From Pseudomonadota bacterium (GTDB taxonomy: Bacteria > Pseudomonadota > Alphaproteobacteria > Rhizobiales > Hyphomicrobiaceae): a stretch of DNA of 64,000 bases. The notes beneath the pieces were generated by a model, which had not been told where the DNA came from, searched no databases, and saw only the letters and a list, made by a program, of their open reading frames with translations. The translations under genes and the position numbers were made by a program. Where the stretch lies: positions 1 to 64,000 of the forward strand of contig JAFECH010000362.1 of assembly GCA_018242255.1 (NCBI GenBank), in the 5' to 3' direction. Positions 1 to 8,662 of the stretch are shown here, piece by piece (position 1 is the stretch's first letter; each line of letters opens with the position of its first letter).

Positions 1-2
1 GG

Positions 3-542
3 AATGATTTGCGTTCGCTGCGCGACAAGGCGCTCGTTCTTCTGGGCTTCTTCAGCGCACTGCGCCGATCGGAGATTGTTTCGCTCGAACTCGACGGCCG
101 CTCGACGTTTACGATTACGGATCGCGGTGTTCTCCTGAAACTGTCGGCGACCAAGGCATCACTTAAAACTGAAGACGTTGCCATTCCTCGCAGAAACGAC
201 GAACTCTGTCCCGTCGCTGCGCTCGAAAGCTATCTCAGCGCTTCCGGCATCACATCGGGGCCGGTGTTTCGTGCGGTCAGCAAGTCCGGCCGCATCCTCG
301 ACCGCGGACTCGATGCGACCAGCGTACGCCACATCCTCGGCCATCGCCTACTAGGCATTGGCGTTGAACCTTCGAAGTTCTCGCCGCACTCGCTACGCGC
401 CGGGTTCATCACCGCCGCCGAAAAAGCCAACGTACCGGATCACCTGATCCAGCGGACAAGCAGGCACAAGTCCGTTGAGGTTTTGCGATCCTACATCCGT
501 GTTGCCGATGCGTTTGAGGAGAACGCCGGAAAGTTCATCTGA
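3..542 (+). CDS. Tyrosine recombinase/integrase, C-terminal part (cut by window edge)
   Basis: The frame is open to the left edge, so the N-terminal DNA-binding part lies outside the window. The visible 179 residues form the catalytic domain of a tyrosine recombinase, which cuts and rejoins DNA at attachment sites. The family's active-site residues are present in order: Arg in the ALRRSE stretch near residue 20, the HSLR box (His-x-x-Arg) near residue 130, a His in RHKSV near 155 and the nucleophilic Tyr in RSYIR near 165. An intact catalytic set suggests a working enzyme. It probably belongs to the integrated element that carries the replication genes to the right. Direction and specificity cannot be judged from the fragment. 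Confidence 0.85.
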   Translation, partial: NDLRSLRDKALVLLGFFSALRRSEIVSLELDGRSTFTITDRGVLLKLSATKASLKTEDVAIPRRNDELCPVAALESYLSASGITSGPVFRAVSKSGRILDRGLDATSVRHILGHRLLGIGVEPSKFSPHSLRAGFITAAEKANVPDHLIQRTSRHKSVEVLRSYIRVADAFEENAGKFI

Positions 543-599
543 GCCTTGTAGTCTCGGCTCCTCATTGATCCAGGACCCTTGCCTACCCATATCAGCGTA

Positions 600-1058
600 A
601 TGGGGACAGATAGCAAAACCGGAATGGATACGCACTTGTGCGATGGGCTCTCGCGCGAGGATATGCTGCGCGTCCTTGGCATTGACCCCAGCGTCGTCAA
701 ATGGCCTGACCCAGTTCGCGCGCCTGATTCCGGTGACGAATTGCGATCACCGGCTGTTGAGCCCCTGAGCGATTGTGAATGGGACTTGATCGGGCCCTAC
801 CTGCCTTCGGAACCGGCGCAATCGACAGCGATGCGCAACCGCGCCTTCATCGATGCGGTTCTCATCGCGCTGACACGTGGAAGTTGGACCGATCACCGCG
901 ATCGCGGCGCCCACTCCGACGCCGTACGACGCCGATTTGGACGCTGGGCCCACCAGGGCGTTTGGCAGCGACTTGCGGCCGCCGATTTGGGGATCGGCCC
1001 TGCGCGCAAAGCCGCGTTTGCGACACTCGCGCGCCGGGCGCAAATCTTAAGCCGCTAA
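600..1058 (+). CDS. Small protein with an IS5-type transposase N-terminal (DUF4096-like) domain
   Basis: The 152-residue product carries, from about residue 52 to 115, the pattern seen at the start of IS5-group transposases (LSDCEWDLIGPYLP, then a conserved arginine/aspartate run and RRRFGRWAHQGVWQRL). No DDE catalytic region follows, and the frame ends soon after. It is either a stand-alone helix-turn-helix protein derived from a transposase or the front of a decayed one. The ATG at 600 is chosen over an in-frame TTG at 579. The gene sits 57 bases after the recombinase gene in the same direction, so the two may be co-transcribed. Its function is unknown. Confidence 0.5.
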   Translation: MGTDSKTGMDTHLCDGLSREDMLRVLGIDPSVVKWPDPVRAPDSGDELRSPAVEPLSDCEWDLIGPYLPSEPAQSTAMRNRAFIDAVLIALTRGSWTDHRDRGAHSDAVRRRFGRWAHQGVWQRLAAADLGIGPARKAAFATLARRAQILSR

Positions 1059-1310
1059 TGCGAGCTTTCCCGCAAGGCTGTGTCCGTCCGTCCCGCAACA
1101 TCGATTTGCAGGATTTCTGGCGCGTTTTCGGCGCCGCCCCGCGATTGCAAGGATCGAAGGGAGCTCACAGGTCACAGGCCAATCCCGTTTCATCAAACTC
1201 TCCGCCAAGCAGCTACGGGACAGCCGCAAGCCTATAATTAAAAACTATATGTGTCCTATGTGTTCCTGTGCGGCGGCCGCGGCACCCAAAGGGCGCCGCG
1301 GGCATGCCAG

Positions 1311-2690
1311 CTAGAGTTTGGACCTGCAGCGCTGGCGAATTTCGTCAGGTGTCAGGGCTGCGCAGCGCCCATTCTCGATAACGAGGATGCGCTCTCGCCA
1401 ACCTTCGCCCTTGCGCCAGCCACGGTGGCGCCAGACGACGTCCCCGTCATCCTTGATGGCGAGCGCGTCCGGCGGCTGCGCCCAACCCAACTGATTCATC
1501 GTCGACGAGAGCAGAACCTGGTGGCGCTGTTCGCGATGCTGAGGATCCAGTCCAAGTGTAGAATAGAGCTCGTCTGTTGCGATAAAGCCTTCCTCGCCCT
1601 CGAGAAGGTCCATGAGTAGCTCAGTCTTGGGGTCGGTAATCAGGCGCGCCGCCTGTTCCGCATTGGCAACCGGCCAGAGCTCCTCAGGAAGCCTGATTTC
1701 GGCGCCCGCAGCCTCACGCTCGCTTGCTTCCGCCCATAACTGGTCGCGCGCGGCAGCCAAGCCATCAAGATCGATCGACGAACCATCGCCGGGGACGAAG
1801 ATCGGAAGGAAGCGGCGGTTACCGGTCGGATCTTTGAGATACTTGCGATCGTTCGTCGTGCCTATCAGCACGAAAGCCCTCGGCACGGTGCTCGAATTGG
1901 CCCGGTAAGCGCCGCGCGCGGTTTCAGAGGTTCGCGAAATGAAGCTTTTGACGGCCTCAATCTCTCTGTTCGACAAGCCGTGAAGTTCGGCGACTTCTAC
2001 AATCCACTTTCCGGCGGTCTTTTCGATAACTTCTTTGGACTCGAGCCCCATCTTCATGTCGTCAGTGAACCACGGTTCGCCCGCGAGCAATTTGGGAACC
2101 GATGACTTGCCCTGTCCTTGCACGCCTTCGAAGACGACCATCGTATCGAATTTTATTCCCGGATGTCGCACACGGCGGACTGCGCCAATCATCAAAATGC
2201 GTCCAACCGCCCGGGTATAAGGCGAATCGGCAACGCCGCAGTAGTCGGTCAACCACGTGTCCAACCGGTCAATCCCATCCCACTTCAGGGGATTAAGATA
2301 CATCAGGACCGGATGGATCTTGCGCTGCTGCGCAATGTAGAAAATCCAGTCCTTGAAGGACTCTTTTGCGATCTCGAGGCCGAGGATCTCGAGTGTGATG
2401 CGAATATCGCGAACGGCTTCTTCGTCGAGTTCGAATGCACCCGGCACGCCGCGAACCATGAAACGGCGCGCGAAGCAGTCGTAGACGACGTCGACGCCGG
2501 CCCACTTCACGAAATACATGAGGTTGGCGATGTCAGCGTGAGGCGCTCCCTGGCTGCTGGCGCGGGGCCACTTCAAAGGCTTGGACGCCGTCAGCGTTCT
2601 GCATTTTTCAAGAAGTGAGCGAGGGCCTTGCGGATCGCTGCCGATTTGGCCGCCCTCGAAGATGATGAGATCGTCGTTTTTATCAAGCAT
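1311..2690 (-). CDS. VapE-family (virulence-associated E) phage/plasmid helicase-like ATPase
   Basis: The 459-residue product matches the VapE family, P-loop ATPases that usually replace or assist a replicative helicase in phages and mobile islands. It shows a Walker A motif (FEGVQGQGKSS, about residue 187), an acidic Walker B-like strand (WIVEVAEL), and the LIGTTNDRKYLKDPTGNRR segment with sensor residues typical of the family. The ATG at 2690 is preferred because longer frames run antisense-like through the upstream primase gene. It lies 28 bases downstream of the PriCT-2 gene in the same direction, and primase plus VapE is a common replication pair in integrative elements. Confidence 0.82.
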   Translation of the reverse strand: MLDKNDDLIIFEGGQIGSDPQGPRSLLEKCRTLTASKPLKWPRASSQGAPHADIANLMYFVKWAGVDVVYDCFARRFMVRGVPGAFELDEEAVRDIRITLEILGLEIAKESFKDWIFYIAQQRKIHPVLMYLNPLKWDGIDRLDTWLTDYCGVADSPYTRAVGRILMIGAVRRVRHPGIKFDTMVVFEGVQGQGKSSVPKLLAGEPWFTDDMKMGLESKEVIEKTAGKWIVEVAELHGLSNREIEAVKSFISRTSETARGAYRANSSTVPRAFVLIGTTNDRKYLKDPTGNRRFLPIFVPGDGSSIDLDGLAAARDQLWAEASEREAAGAEIRLPEELWPVANAEQAARLITDPKTELLMDLLEGEEGFIATDELYSTLGLDPQHREQRHQVLLSSTMNQLGWAQPPDALAIKDDGDVVWRHRGWRKGEGWRERILVIENGRCAALTPDEIRQRCRSKL

Positions 2691-2718
2691 GTGATTTTTG
2701 CCTTCGGTAAGAGAATGA

Positions 2719-3993
2719 TCAAATGAGGTTGGAGAGGATGCTGAGACGGTCAAATACGGCGCGGTCGAAACCGTATTCGCGCGCGATGTGCCAGAACGAG
2801 CCCATCGTGACGCCGCCTGAGATTCCGGCGCGACCGTCGGCCCAGACCCGATCGAACGCCGCTGCGCTGTAAAGCTGGGGATCTGTCTGAGACCAAGCCT
2901 CGATAAGATCCCGCGCCTCATCTTCAAGATCGGTCTCTTCAAAGGCGGATTTGACGGCCCAGATAATTGTGCGCCACTCGCGGTAGTCGCAGCTCGCCGG
3001 GATGACATTAAGCGCCGCCCGAATTTCATCGAGGCCCGCACCGGGATTGAGATTCCGAGCCGAAAATGCTTCACGCCGTTTTTCTTCCAAGACTTCTGCC
3101 GTGGCGGCGATCAACAAAAGTTTTGCGGGGTCGAGGGCCGCGCCGTCCACATATCGCCATTCATAGGTATGTCGCCGATCGGGATGCACGCTTGGAAGAT
3201 AACTTGCGTGCGGAAGATCAGAACACGCCGGATCAATTTCAATCTCTAGTTCCTGGGCATAACCCAGATAGGCACGTCGCCAACGGATAGAGCGTTGCTG
3301 TGCATCCATGTGCTGCCAGTTCGTCACCCCATCTGCACCAAAGGGCGACGACAGGAAAATGATGATGCGGTAGCGGTAGAGCGGCTCATGCTTTAACTCG
3401 ATGCAAACTTCATCACCGAGCATGCGATCACGCGAGACGATCGCAATGGTCGAGAGATCGGCCTTGAGACCGCCCCCGCCTTTCATTTCCTTGTTTGTGG
3501 CAAAAGCGATAATTTCCGCTTGGGAGACGTCATCTAAGCGGCGGCCATAAAAGCCTTCGACAGCCTTAACCCGAATAAACGTGACACCGGCAGGATTATG
3601 GCTATGGGTCGTCGTGACGAGCGCCTTGACGCCCGCCGTCTCGAGTTTGTCGAGGAGGTCAGGCATTTTCTGCCGATTGTTCTCAACATCGTAGACCAGG
3701 GCAGTGATCGATTTGACATTTTTATTCAAGCGTCGCGCGACGATACGGTCTTCCCTGCGCCCAAAGATCGTACCATCCTCGACAAAGACTACACCTGGCT
3801 TACCGTCGAGATCGGCACAGCAAGCCACCGGACCATCCTTCCGTGGCGACACTCGCGGCTGAGCTGCGAAATCCCGAAGAACATCTTCCGTAACGATGTT
3901 CTGATAGTACTCTACGTGTCCTATGCCGGACCGTGAGTAGATAATGAAGAACTTGGGGCAAGCGCTTTGCGGCGCGAAAGTGTTAATCGACAT
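2719..3993 (-). CDS. Primase-like protein with C-terminal PriCT-2 domain
   Basis: The 424-residue product ends with a PriCT-2 domain (about residues 330-410: EIRAALNVIPASCDYREW ... VWADGRAGISGGVTMGSFW), which is found at the C-terminus of primases and phage or plasmid replication proteins. The N-terminal two thirds has mixed alpha/beta character and could be a divergent primase catalytic fold, but I cannot point to a full catalytic triad. The start at 3993 overlaps the end of the upstream gene by 11 bases, and the VapE gene follows at once. This supports a single leftward replication operon on an integrated element. Confidence 0.72.
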   Translation of the reverse strand: MSINTFAPQSACPKFFIIYSRSGIGHVEYYQNIVTEDVLRDFAAQPRVSPRKDGPVACCADLDGKPGVVFVEDGTIFGRREDRIVARRLNKNVKSITALVYDVENNRQKMPDLLDKLETAGVKALVTTTHSHNPAGVTFIRVKAVEGFYGRRLDDVSQAEIIAFATNKEMKGGGGLKADLSTIAIVSRDRMLGDEVCIELKHEPLYRYRIIIFLSSPFGADGVTNWQHMDAQQRSIRWRRAYLGYAQELEIEIDPACSDLPHASYLPSVHPDRRHTYEWRYVDGAALDPAKLLLIAATAEVLEEKRREAFSARNLNPGAGLDEIRAALNVIPASCDYREWRTIIWAVKSAFEETDLEDEARDLIEAWSQTDPQLYSAAAFDRVWADGRAGISGGVTMGSFWHIAREYGFDRAVFDRLSILSNLI

Positions 3994-4513
3994 TTTTCAC
4001 GTCCTCTTGATCGCGCTTATCGCTCGCGCTTTCGACAGCGTCGCTAGCGATATTTCCTCGGCTGCTTTGGAGAGTGGGAAGCAGCGACGCAGACCGATCG
4101 TCCCGTGCGATATTCGTCGGCCTTGTCGCCAACCCGTGCTGCTGCAGGGCGGCTAGTGCATCCTCGCTGAGGCGGTGCCGTATTTTCCTCCCTTCGGGGC
4201 AGACGCGCCCTCCATAGAAGCGTTTGCACACTTCGATGGAGATGGATTGGAGGACGTGGAGCTTTATGCCGTGCTTCTCGGCTAGCTCTTTCAGCGCCGC
4301 TTCGTGCCTGTGTGCGAAGGGGTAGCTGAAATGCAAGGTGTATGTTGGCCGCCCGTCGGTGTGCGGTTTCTCGGGCGCGCTCAGAACAATGTGAGGTTCA
4401 ACAGGGCGAGCGACAGGGAGTTCGTACCAGGGGCCGATCCGCTCCGTGTTGTCATTACCGTCGAGTATTACTGCGAAGTGATGATAGCTCAATCGAATGT
4501 TCGGTTTAACCAT
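3983..4513 (-). CDS. Hypothetical protein of the element, paralogue of the 5815-6213 product
   Basis: A 176-residue protein with no function I recognise. The ATG at 4513 is chosen because an AGGAGA ribosome-binding site lies about 6 bases upstream; an extra 13 codons upstream lack such support. The stretch LHFSYPFAHRHEAALKELAE followed by KHGIK resembles FHFTAPFVPTHREAIEREAG plus KHGLD in the gene at 5815-6213, so the two are paralogues that share a His- and Glu-rich helix. The last 50 residues are polar and probably disordered. It is the first gene of the leftward primase/VapE operon, so a replication or element-control role is possible. Confidence 0.6.
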   Translation of the reverse strand: MVKPNIRLSYHHFAVILDGNDNTERIGPWYELPVARPVEPHIVLSAPEKPHTDGRPTYTLHFSYPFAHRHEAALKELAEKHGIKLHVLQSISIEVCKRFYGGRVCPEGRKIRHRLSEDALAALQQHGLATRPTNIARDDRSASLLPTLQSSRGNIASDAVESASDKRDQEDVKNVD

Positions 4514-4584
4514 TTGTCTTCTCCTGGCCCTTGATTGGGCACTGAGAGACAATCGCCGATCAAGCGACGGACAAACATTGTCGG

Positions 4585-5415
4585 TTAAAGGAACCGCTTA
4601 TCCAACAGAGGGGTCAGATCGGTTTGCGGTCGTTGCGCCAGAAAGTTCTGTTGCGTCTCTCGAGCTTGCCTATGAAGCCTGCGCACTTCGTCTATCGAAT
4701 ATGCAGATGGTCTTTCCAGACTAAGCTGTTCTGCGATCTCCCGCCAAGATGGCGTAAGTGGGCTTTCAGTGTCTCGCGCATCGAGTAGCCTCAAGTAGAT
4801 CGGATAGTTCAAATTCCTCAGGCGCATCTCTGCCCGATTACGATCCCAGCTCTTTTCTGCTAAGTCATTAGCAATGAACCGTTCGATCGCGGCAAACTGC
4901 GGCTTTAAGGGTTGCCGTGCGTCAATTGTTGCCATCAGCACACCTGGCTCTGCGAATTTTTCTTTATAATCTACGGAATGAAGATCGTTGTAATAGAGTT
5001 CCGCAACGGAAATCTCATCGATTTCGTCTTCTGACGGATCCTGGTCGATAAAATACAGCAGATTCTTTCTTGTCCATTTTATACCATCGCCCATTTGCTT
5101 CGCGCTCAGGCGAGGATCGATAAGATCAATCAGGTCGAAATACTCTTTAATGCCGGGCGAACTGCAACCTGTTACCTCAAACATGATCTCCGCGTCAGGC
5201 TCATGAGCCGCTTCCCAGTACTGACGGTAGCTCGTAGATCGACGAACAAATTCCCAACGCCACCCGTTGATATCGAGATCATCGACTGATGGGTAAGCCC
5301 TTTTGTCAACCCAATTCTCGATCCGGTATCGGTTGCCGGCAGGATCGCTCCCTTGCGCGTATACGCGCCGACCGTACAGCCCATACTTGTCGTAATAAAA
5401 GAGATCGCTGGTCAT
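4585..5415 (-). CDS. Hypothetical protein with DUF6499-like N-terminus
   Basis: A 276-residue acidic protein. Residues about 45-65 (INGWRWEFVRRSTSYRQYW) match the Trp-Glu-Phe-x-Arg-Arg ... Tyr-Arg pattern found at the start of many alphaproteobacterial island and plasmid proteins annotated as DUF6499 or transcriptional-regulator-like. The C-terminal part (LTPSWREIAEQLSLERP) could form a helix-turn-helix followed by an Arg-rich helix. It lies upstream of, and in the same direction as, the small orphan and primase genes, 71 bases before the former. A regulatory or replication-accessory role in the element is a guess from context. Confidence 0.55.
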   Translation of the reverse strand: MTSDLFYYDKYGLYGRRVYAQGSDPAGNRYRIENWVDKRAYPSVDDLDINGWRWEFVRRSTSYRQYWEAAHEPDAEIMFEVTGCSSPGIKEYFDLIDLIDPRLSAKQMGDGIKWTRKNLLYFIDQDPSEDEIDEISVAELYYNDLHSVDYKEKFAEPGVLMATIDARQPLKPQFAAIERFIANDLAEKSWDRNRAEMRLRNLNYPIYLRLLDARDTESPLTPSWREIAEQLSLERPSAYSIDEVRRLHRQARETQQNFLAQRPQTDLTPLLDKRFL

Positions 5416-5814
5416 GAGATTTCCTAATTCGAACGCGAACGCTGTTGCTGCTGTCTGTAATTATAGGTTTTATCAATTCGTAAACACGGTAACAGGAATT
5501 CCATAATATATGCTGTATCTGGCATTTCCGAGTTGACGGGAATCGCGCTCTGATTTCGAGTAGATTGTAGGTCAGAGCGCATTATCGTTTTTGGACGAAT
5601 ACACACGACGGCAATCGGCGAACCTCATGCCGTCGGTGCAGCATTGTGCAGTTGAAGGGCAAGCAAGTTCCGATCGAACTTGAAGAACGCAACGGGTCTG
5701 GTGATCCGGTGCGACCTCCGCTCTCCCATTGAACCAAAATCAGCGGCTTAGCCGATGCGTTGATGCATTTCGGCAAGCTTTGATACGGCAACCGATGGGC
5801 CAGATAGCGGCCTT
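5416..5814. other. Intergenic stretch within the integrated element
   Basis: About 400 bases with no convincing coding frame; the short frames found here lack ribosome-binding sites and family resemblance. The part next to 5415 is A/T-rich compared with its surroundings and probably holds the promoter of the leftward gene that starts at 5415. Confidence 0.4.
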
Positions 5815-6213
5815 TCAAATCTTGATATTTTCGGGCTGCCCCACCGCGTGCCAATAGTCGTCGGGCTCCTCGCTCAGAGTATAGGGAGGAACCTCTCGAC
5901 AGATCTGAAGCAGCCATTCCGGATCAAGTCCGTGCTTGCCAGCCTCGCGTTCAATTGCCTCGCGATGGGTCGGCACGAACGGCGCGGTGAAATGGAAGAA
6001 CATCATCCCTTCTTCCCGTTCTGAACGCCCATAGGGACGAACTAAGCTGATCTGGAACTCCACCGGGTCGGGAACCTTGAGGTAAAAAACTTCAAAGCCG
6101 TTATACAGAACTAAAGCAGTATCCTCGTTGTCTCGTCTGCCATGCAGGCAGAAGTAATCATGTCCTTCCTCAGTGTTTTCCTCATAGGGCGTATTTTCAT
6201 CGAACTCAGACAT
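5815..6213 (-). CDS. Hypothetical protein of the element, paralogue of the 3983-4513 product
   Basis: A 132-residue acidic protein of unknown function. The ATG at 6213 has a GGAGAA ribosome-binding site about 8 bases upstream. It shares the pattern FHFTAPF...HREAIEREAGKHGL with the product at 3983-4513, and the untranslated sequence upstream of both genes is also recognisably similar. This looks like a duplicated unit inside the element. Its start is very acidic (repeated Glu/Asp in the first 25 residues), a property sometimes seen in DNA-mimic or anti-restriction proteins, but that is only a thought. Confidence 0.55.
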   Translation of the reverse strand: MSEFDENTPYEENTEEGHDYFCLHGRRDNEDTALVLYNGFEVFYLKVPDPVEFQISLVRPYGRSEREEGMMFFHFTAPFVPTHREAIEREAGKHGLDPEWLLQICREVPPYTLSEEPDDYWHAVGQPENIKI

Positions 6214-7233
6214 ATCATGTTCTCCAGACCCGTGATTGGGTGTCCGCAAAACATCGCTCAACGGGCGTCAGTTACCCATTGTCGTTTAAGGAAAACCACT
6301 ATCCGACATGTCGGTTAGAAAAATTTGCCAGTTTTGAGTTCTGAAATCCATTCGTGGAAGGGCGCCGAATTCATAGCCAGGCTTGTGACATCCCGCCTGG
6401 TGATGCGATGTCGGCATGTTGCAGATGGAACATTCCCCTGACGCTACTCTGAACTTTGCGGAGCCTTGTGCTTGCCCAACCGCCGCTTCCTATCCTCTAT
6501 AGTCACGACGAGCGGGAAGATTTATTTGGGTAGCATCTCGTTTTTTCGCGCGGGGCCTGACGGCGAAGAGTTCCGCCGGCAGTCGGGTAGCGACTAGTTC
6601 GATATCGGAATACCGGACCGCGCGCGTGCCGTCGGCAATGTCGGGATGATTGGAAAATTTATGCCGGCATTGGCCGGCCTCAATCGCGAACTCGCTTGGA
6701 TTCCGTCTCGTTAGCGAGCGACGGATCGCCCTTTGACAGCCATGGAAACTTGTTCCCTATTATGCCATCCAACGAAAATTGGTGAATATTTTTGTCGATG
6801 CAATGAGTCAAAATTGCTCCTTGGGATTCTGTGCAATCAGGCACTCATTCAAATAGCAACGATAGCGGAGCCGAAAAATCTCTTCGCGGTCTGCGGACGT
6901 TTCAGCGCGAACATAGTCGATGCCATCAAGCAACATGCGCACGCTCTCTCGCTACGTACTTACGTTGAACATTACGGGCAACGTTCCCGCGGTTCGAAAA
7001 ACAAGACGGCCGCCCGCCATGCAATTGAAGACGCCCAAAAGCCGCAAGGTCGACGCAACTGACGCATTCCTGCCTCCCGATTACGCGGCCGCGAGCAAAT
7101 CAGGGGAGATCAAATCTCGTCATGATCAAAATTCATCACGGGTTTGAAAATAGGTTTATCGTGCGATTACTTAGACCATTAATGGCCGTTTTAATTCTGC
7201 CGCTCTCGGAACGAAACTTGGACGGCGCGGAAA
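6214..7233. other. Long non-coding stretch, probable decayed edge of the element
   Basis: Just over 1 kb without a supportable gene. The first 100 bases resemble the sequence upstream of the paralogous gene at 4513, including a match between 4576-4607 and the bases around 6276-6310. In the first copy this part overlaps the 3' end of the gene at 4585-5415, so the second copy may hold the last remnant of a lost homologue. The rest shows no clear frame, tRNA or attachment repeat. A short rightward frame at 6733-7062 was judged non-coding. Confidence 0.4.
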
Positions 7234-8334
7234 TCAGAGAAGGGGAATATCATTCGTCAGGACGAGCTTGATAAGCTCGCTTTGCTTTGTGGTCCCCGTC
7301 TTCTGCAACATCCTAGCAATCTGATTGCGAATGGTCACAACGCTCACCTCGAAACGCTCGGCGATCTTCTTTGCATCCGGTTCATCGACCAAAGCGCCGA
7401 GAACCCGTGCCTCCGCTGGAGTGAGTCCAAACGCGTTCTCAATATGATTGATGCCTCCCCGCGTTAGACTCTGGGTGTCGCGAAACGCGAGGACAACACG
7501 AACTTCTCGCATATCTTGAAGCTTCTCGCCCCGATAGGGCGTCACGCGCACAAGGAGCGGGGGCTTTTCACGAGCGCGCCGGATTTGTAAAGCCCCCCCT
7601 CGAGGTCCAATGCCGTGAGCCGCACATCCGACAAGATAATCCAGGCGCTCCTGCGCTAATCGATCCAAAACTCTGAGCCGGCCGTGGACTACGCGGAGCC
7701 CGTCCTCGCCCGCAAAAATCTTTTCCGCAGCGGCGTTAGCGACGACGATTGTCCCGTTCTCGTCAAGGAACGCCATACCGAAATCCAGCTGATTGAGCCC
7801 AGATGTCGCCAGAGCCGCCCGATCCTTGAGGCCCACGAACTTTTTGTTCAGATCCAGCGCCCGTCGAAGGTGCGGGATGAGGCGTTGAAAGGCAGCGACT
7901 TCATCGACGCTGTGCGGATCTGCGCCCGTGGCTGTCACCACACCGAGACACGACACGAGTCCATCCTTATGATCAAGAACGGCCGTGATCGAGCCATTCA
8001 ATTGGAAGCGCAGGCTGTAGTCATTGTAAAATTCGCTGCTTTGGTACGCGCTACGCGGTACAAGCTGGTTGTCCCCGACAGCTGTTCCTGCGGTTACGCG
8101 TGTTAGCGGTTCGTTGAGCGGATTGATTGCGAAGTAGCGATTGGCGTAGGCCTCGTTGGCTTCGGGATTCAGGCGATACGTTGCGCCAAAAGAAAAATCG
8201 CTATTGGCATCGCCGATATGCATCGCCGCACACACCCCTCGAAAGCATGCGGTTAGCAGGGCCAAGACACCATCCCAACGCTCGGGCTCGGCGCCGGCCT
8301 CGTAGATTGCGTCAACCAGCAGATCATAATCCAT
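7234..8334 (-). CDS. LuxR-type transcriptional regulator (C-terminal HTH)
   Basis: A 366-residue regulator. Its last 65 residues form a LuxR/GerE helix-turn-helix (FGLTPAEARVLGALVDEP, then VSVVTIRNQIARMLQKTGT and KQSELIKLVL). The first 290 residues do not match the acyl-homoserine-lactone-binding domain; they contain a possible PAS-like middle part (LDFGMAFLDENGTIVVANAAAEKIF, residues about 185-210). This layout is common for orphan LuxR regulators in Rhizobiales. It faces away from the GNAT/HDO operon at 8663 and shares a 328-base spacer with it that contains two dyads. It is therefore the best candidate for the regulator of both small-molecule operons nearby. Confidence 0.82.
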   Translation of the reverse strand: MDYDLLVDAIYEAGAEPERWDGVLALLTACFRGVCAAMHIGDANSDFSFGATYRLNPEANEAYANRYFAINPLNEPLTRVTAGTAVGDNQLVPRSAYQSSEFYNDYSLRFQLNGSITAVLDHKDGLVSCLGVVTATGADPHSVDEVAAFQRLIPHLRRALDLNKKFVGLKDRAALATSGLNQLDFGMAFLDENGTIVVANAAAEKIFAGEDGLRVVHGRLRVLDRLAQERLDYLVGCAAHGIGPRGGALQIRRAREKPPLLVRVTPYRGEKLQDMREVRVVLAFRDTQSLTRGGINHIENAFGLTPAEARVLGALVDEPDAKKIAERFEVSVVTIRNQIARMLQKTGTTKQSELIKLVLTNDIPLL

Positions 8335-8401
8335 GGCAATCTCCCCGAACTGTCGCTACAGACGTACGAAAGAGCACAAAATAATTGCAAGGCTCAAATT
8401 T

Positions 8402-8411
8402 CAGCATGCTG
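8402..8411. promoter_or_regulatory. Perfect 10-bp palindrome in the LuxR/GNAT divergent spacer
   Basis: The sequence CAGCATGCTG reads the same on both strands and lies 68 bases upstream of the regulator's start codon, so it could be an autoregulatory site. A ten-base palindrome can also arise by chance. Confidence 0.3.
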
Positions 8412-8443
8412 CCTAATTGACGACTATTCAATTCGAAAAATAG

Positions 8444-8469
8444 CGTCGTGATACATATAAATCATGACG
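8444..8469. promoter_or_regulatory. Candidate operator, dyad copy 1
   Basis: CGTCGTGAT and ATCATGACG face each other across an 8-base A/T-rich centre, with 8 of 9 positions paired. The site lies in the spacer between the LuxR-type gene and the GNAT/HDO operon. A second copy at 12641-12666, upstream of the other HDO operon, is identical at 19 of 26 positions including the ATATA centre. Presence at both operons and dyad symmetry argue for a shared transcription-factor site; the LuxR-type protein is the obvious candidate. Confidence 0.55.
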
Positions 8470-8662
8470 TGTGCTGTCTTTATTGCTTGTTTGATTCGCG
8501 GCATCCCACCGGCCAAAAATACATTTTCATTCACGCCCATATCCAGACGCGCATGTTGTGTAATGCTTTGACAATAGTCGACCCTTTATCTGGCCTGCGG
8601 GATGTCTCCTTTCGCCGCGCGAACGACTGCTACTGCTACTTCCCCTGGCTCAGAGGCAGCCC

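Larger units (their letters stand above)
8335..8662. other. Divergent promoter region between regulator and GNAT/HDO operon
   Basis: A 328-base spacer, A/T-rich in the half next to the regulator gene. It contains the palindrome at 8402 and the operator-like dyad at 8444. No supportable gene lies within it. The distance from the dyad to the operon start at 8663 (about 195 bases) leaves room for a long 5' leader. Confidence 0.5.

Noticed and set aside
6733..7062. Rightward frame of 109 codons in the long non-coding stretch
   Set aside because: Cys-rich, irregular composition, no ribosome-binding site and no family resemblance.
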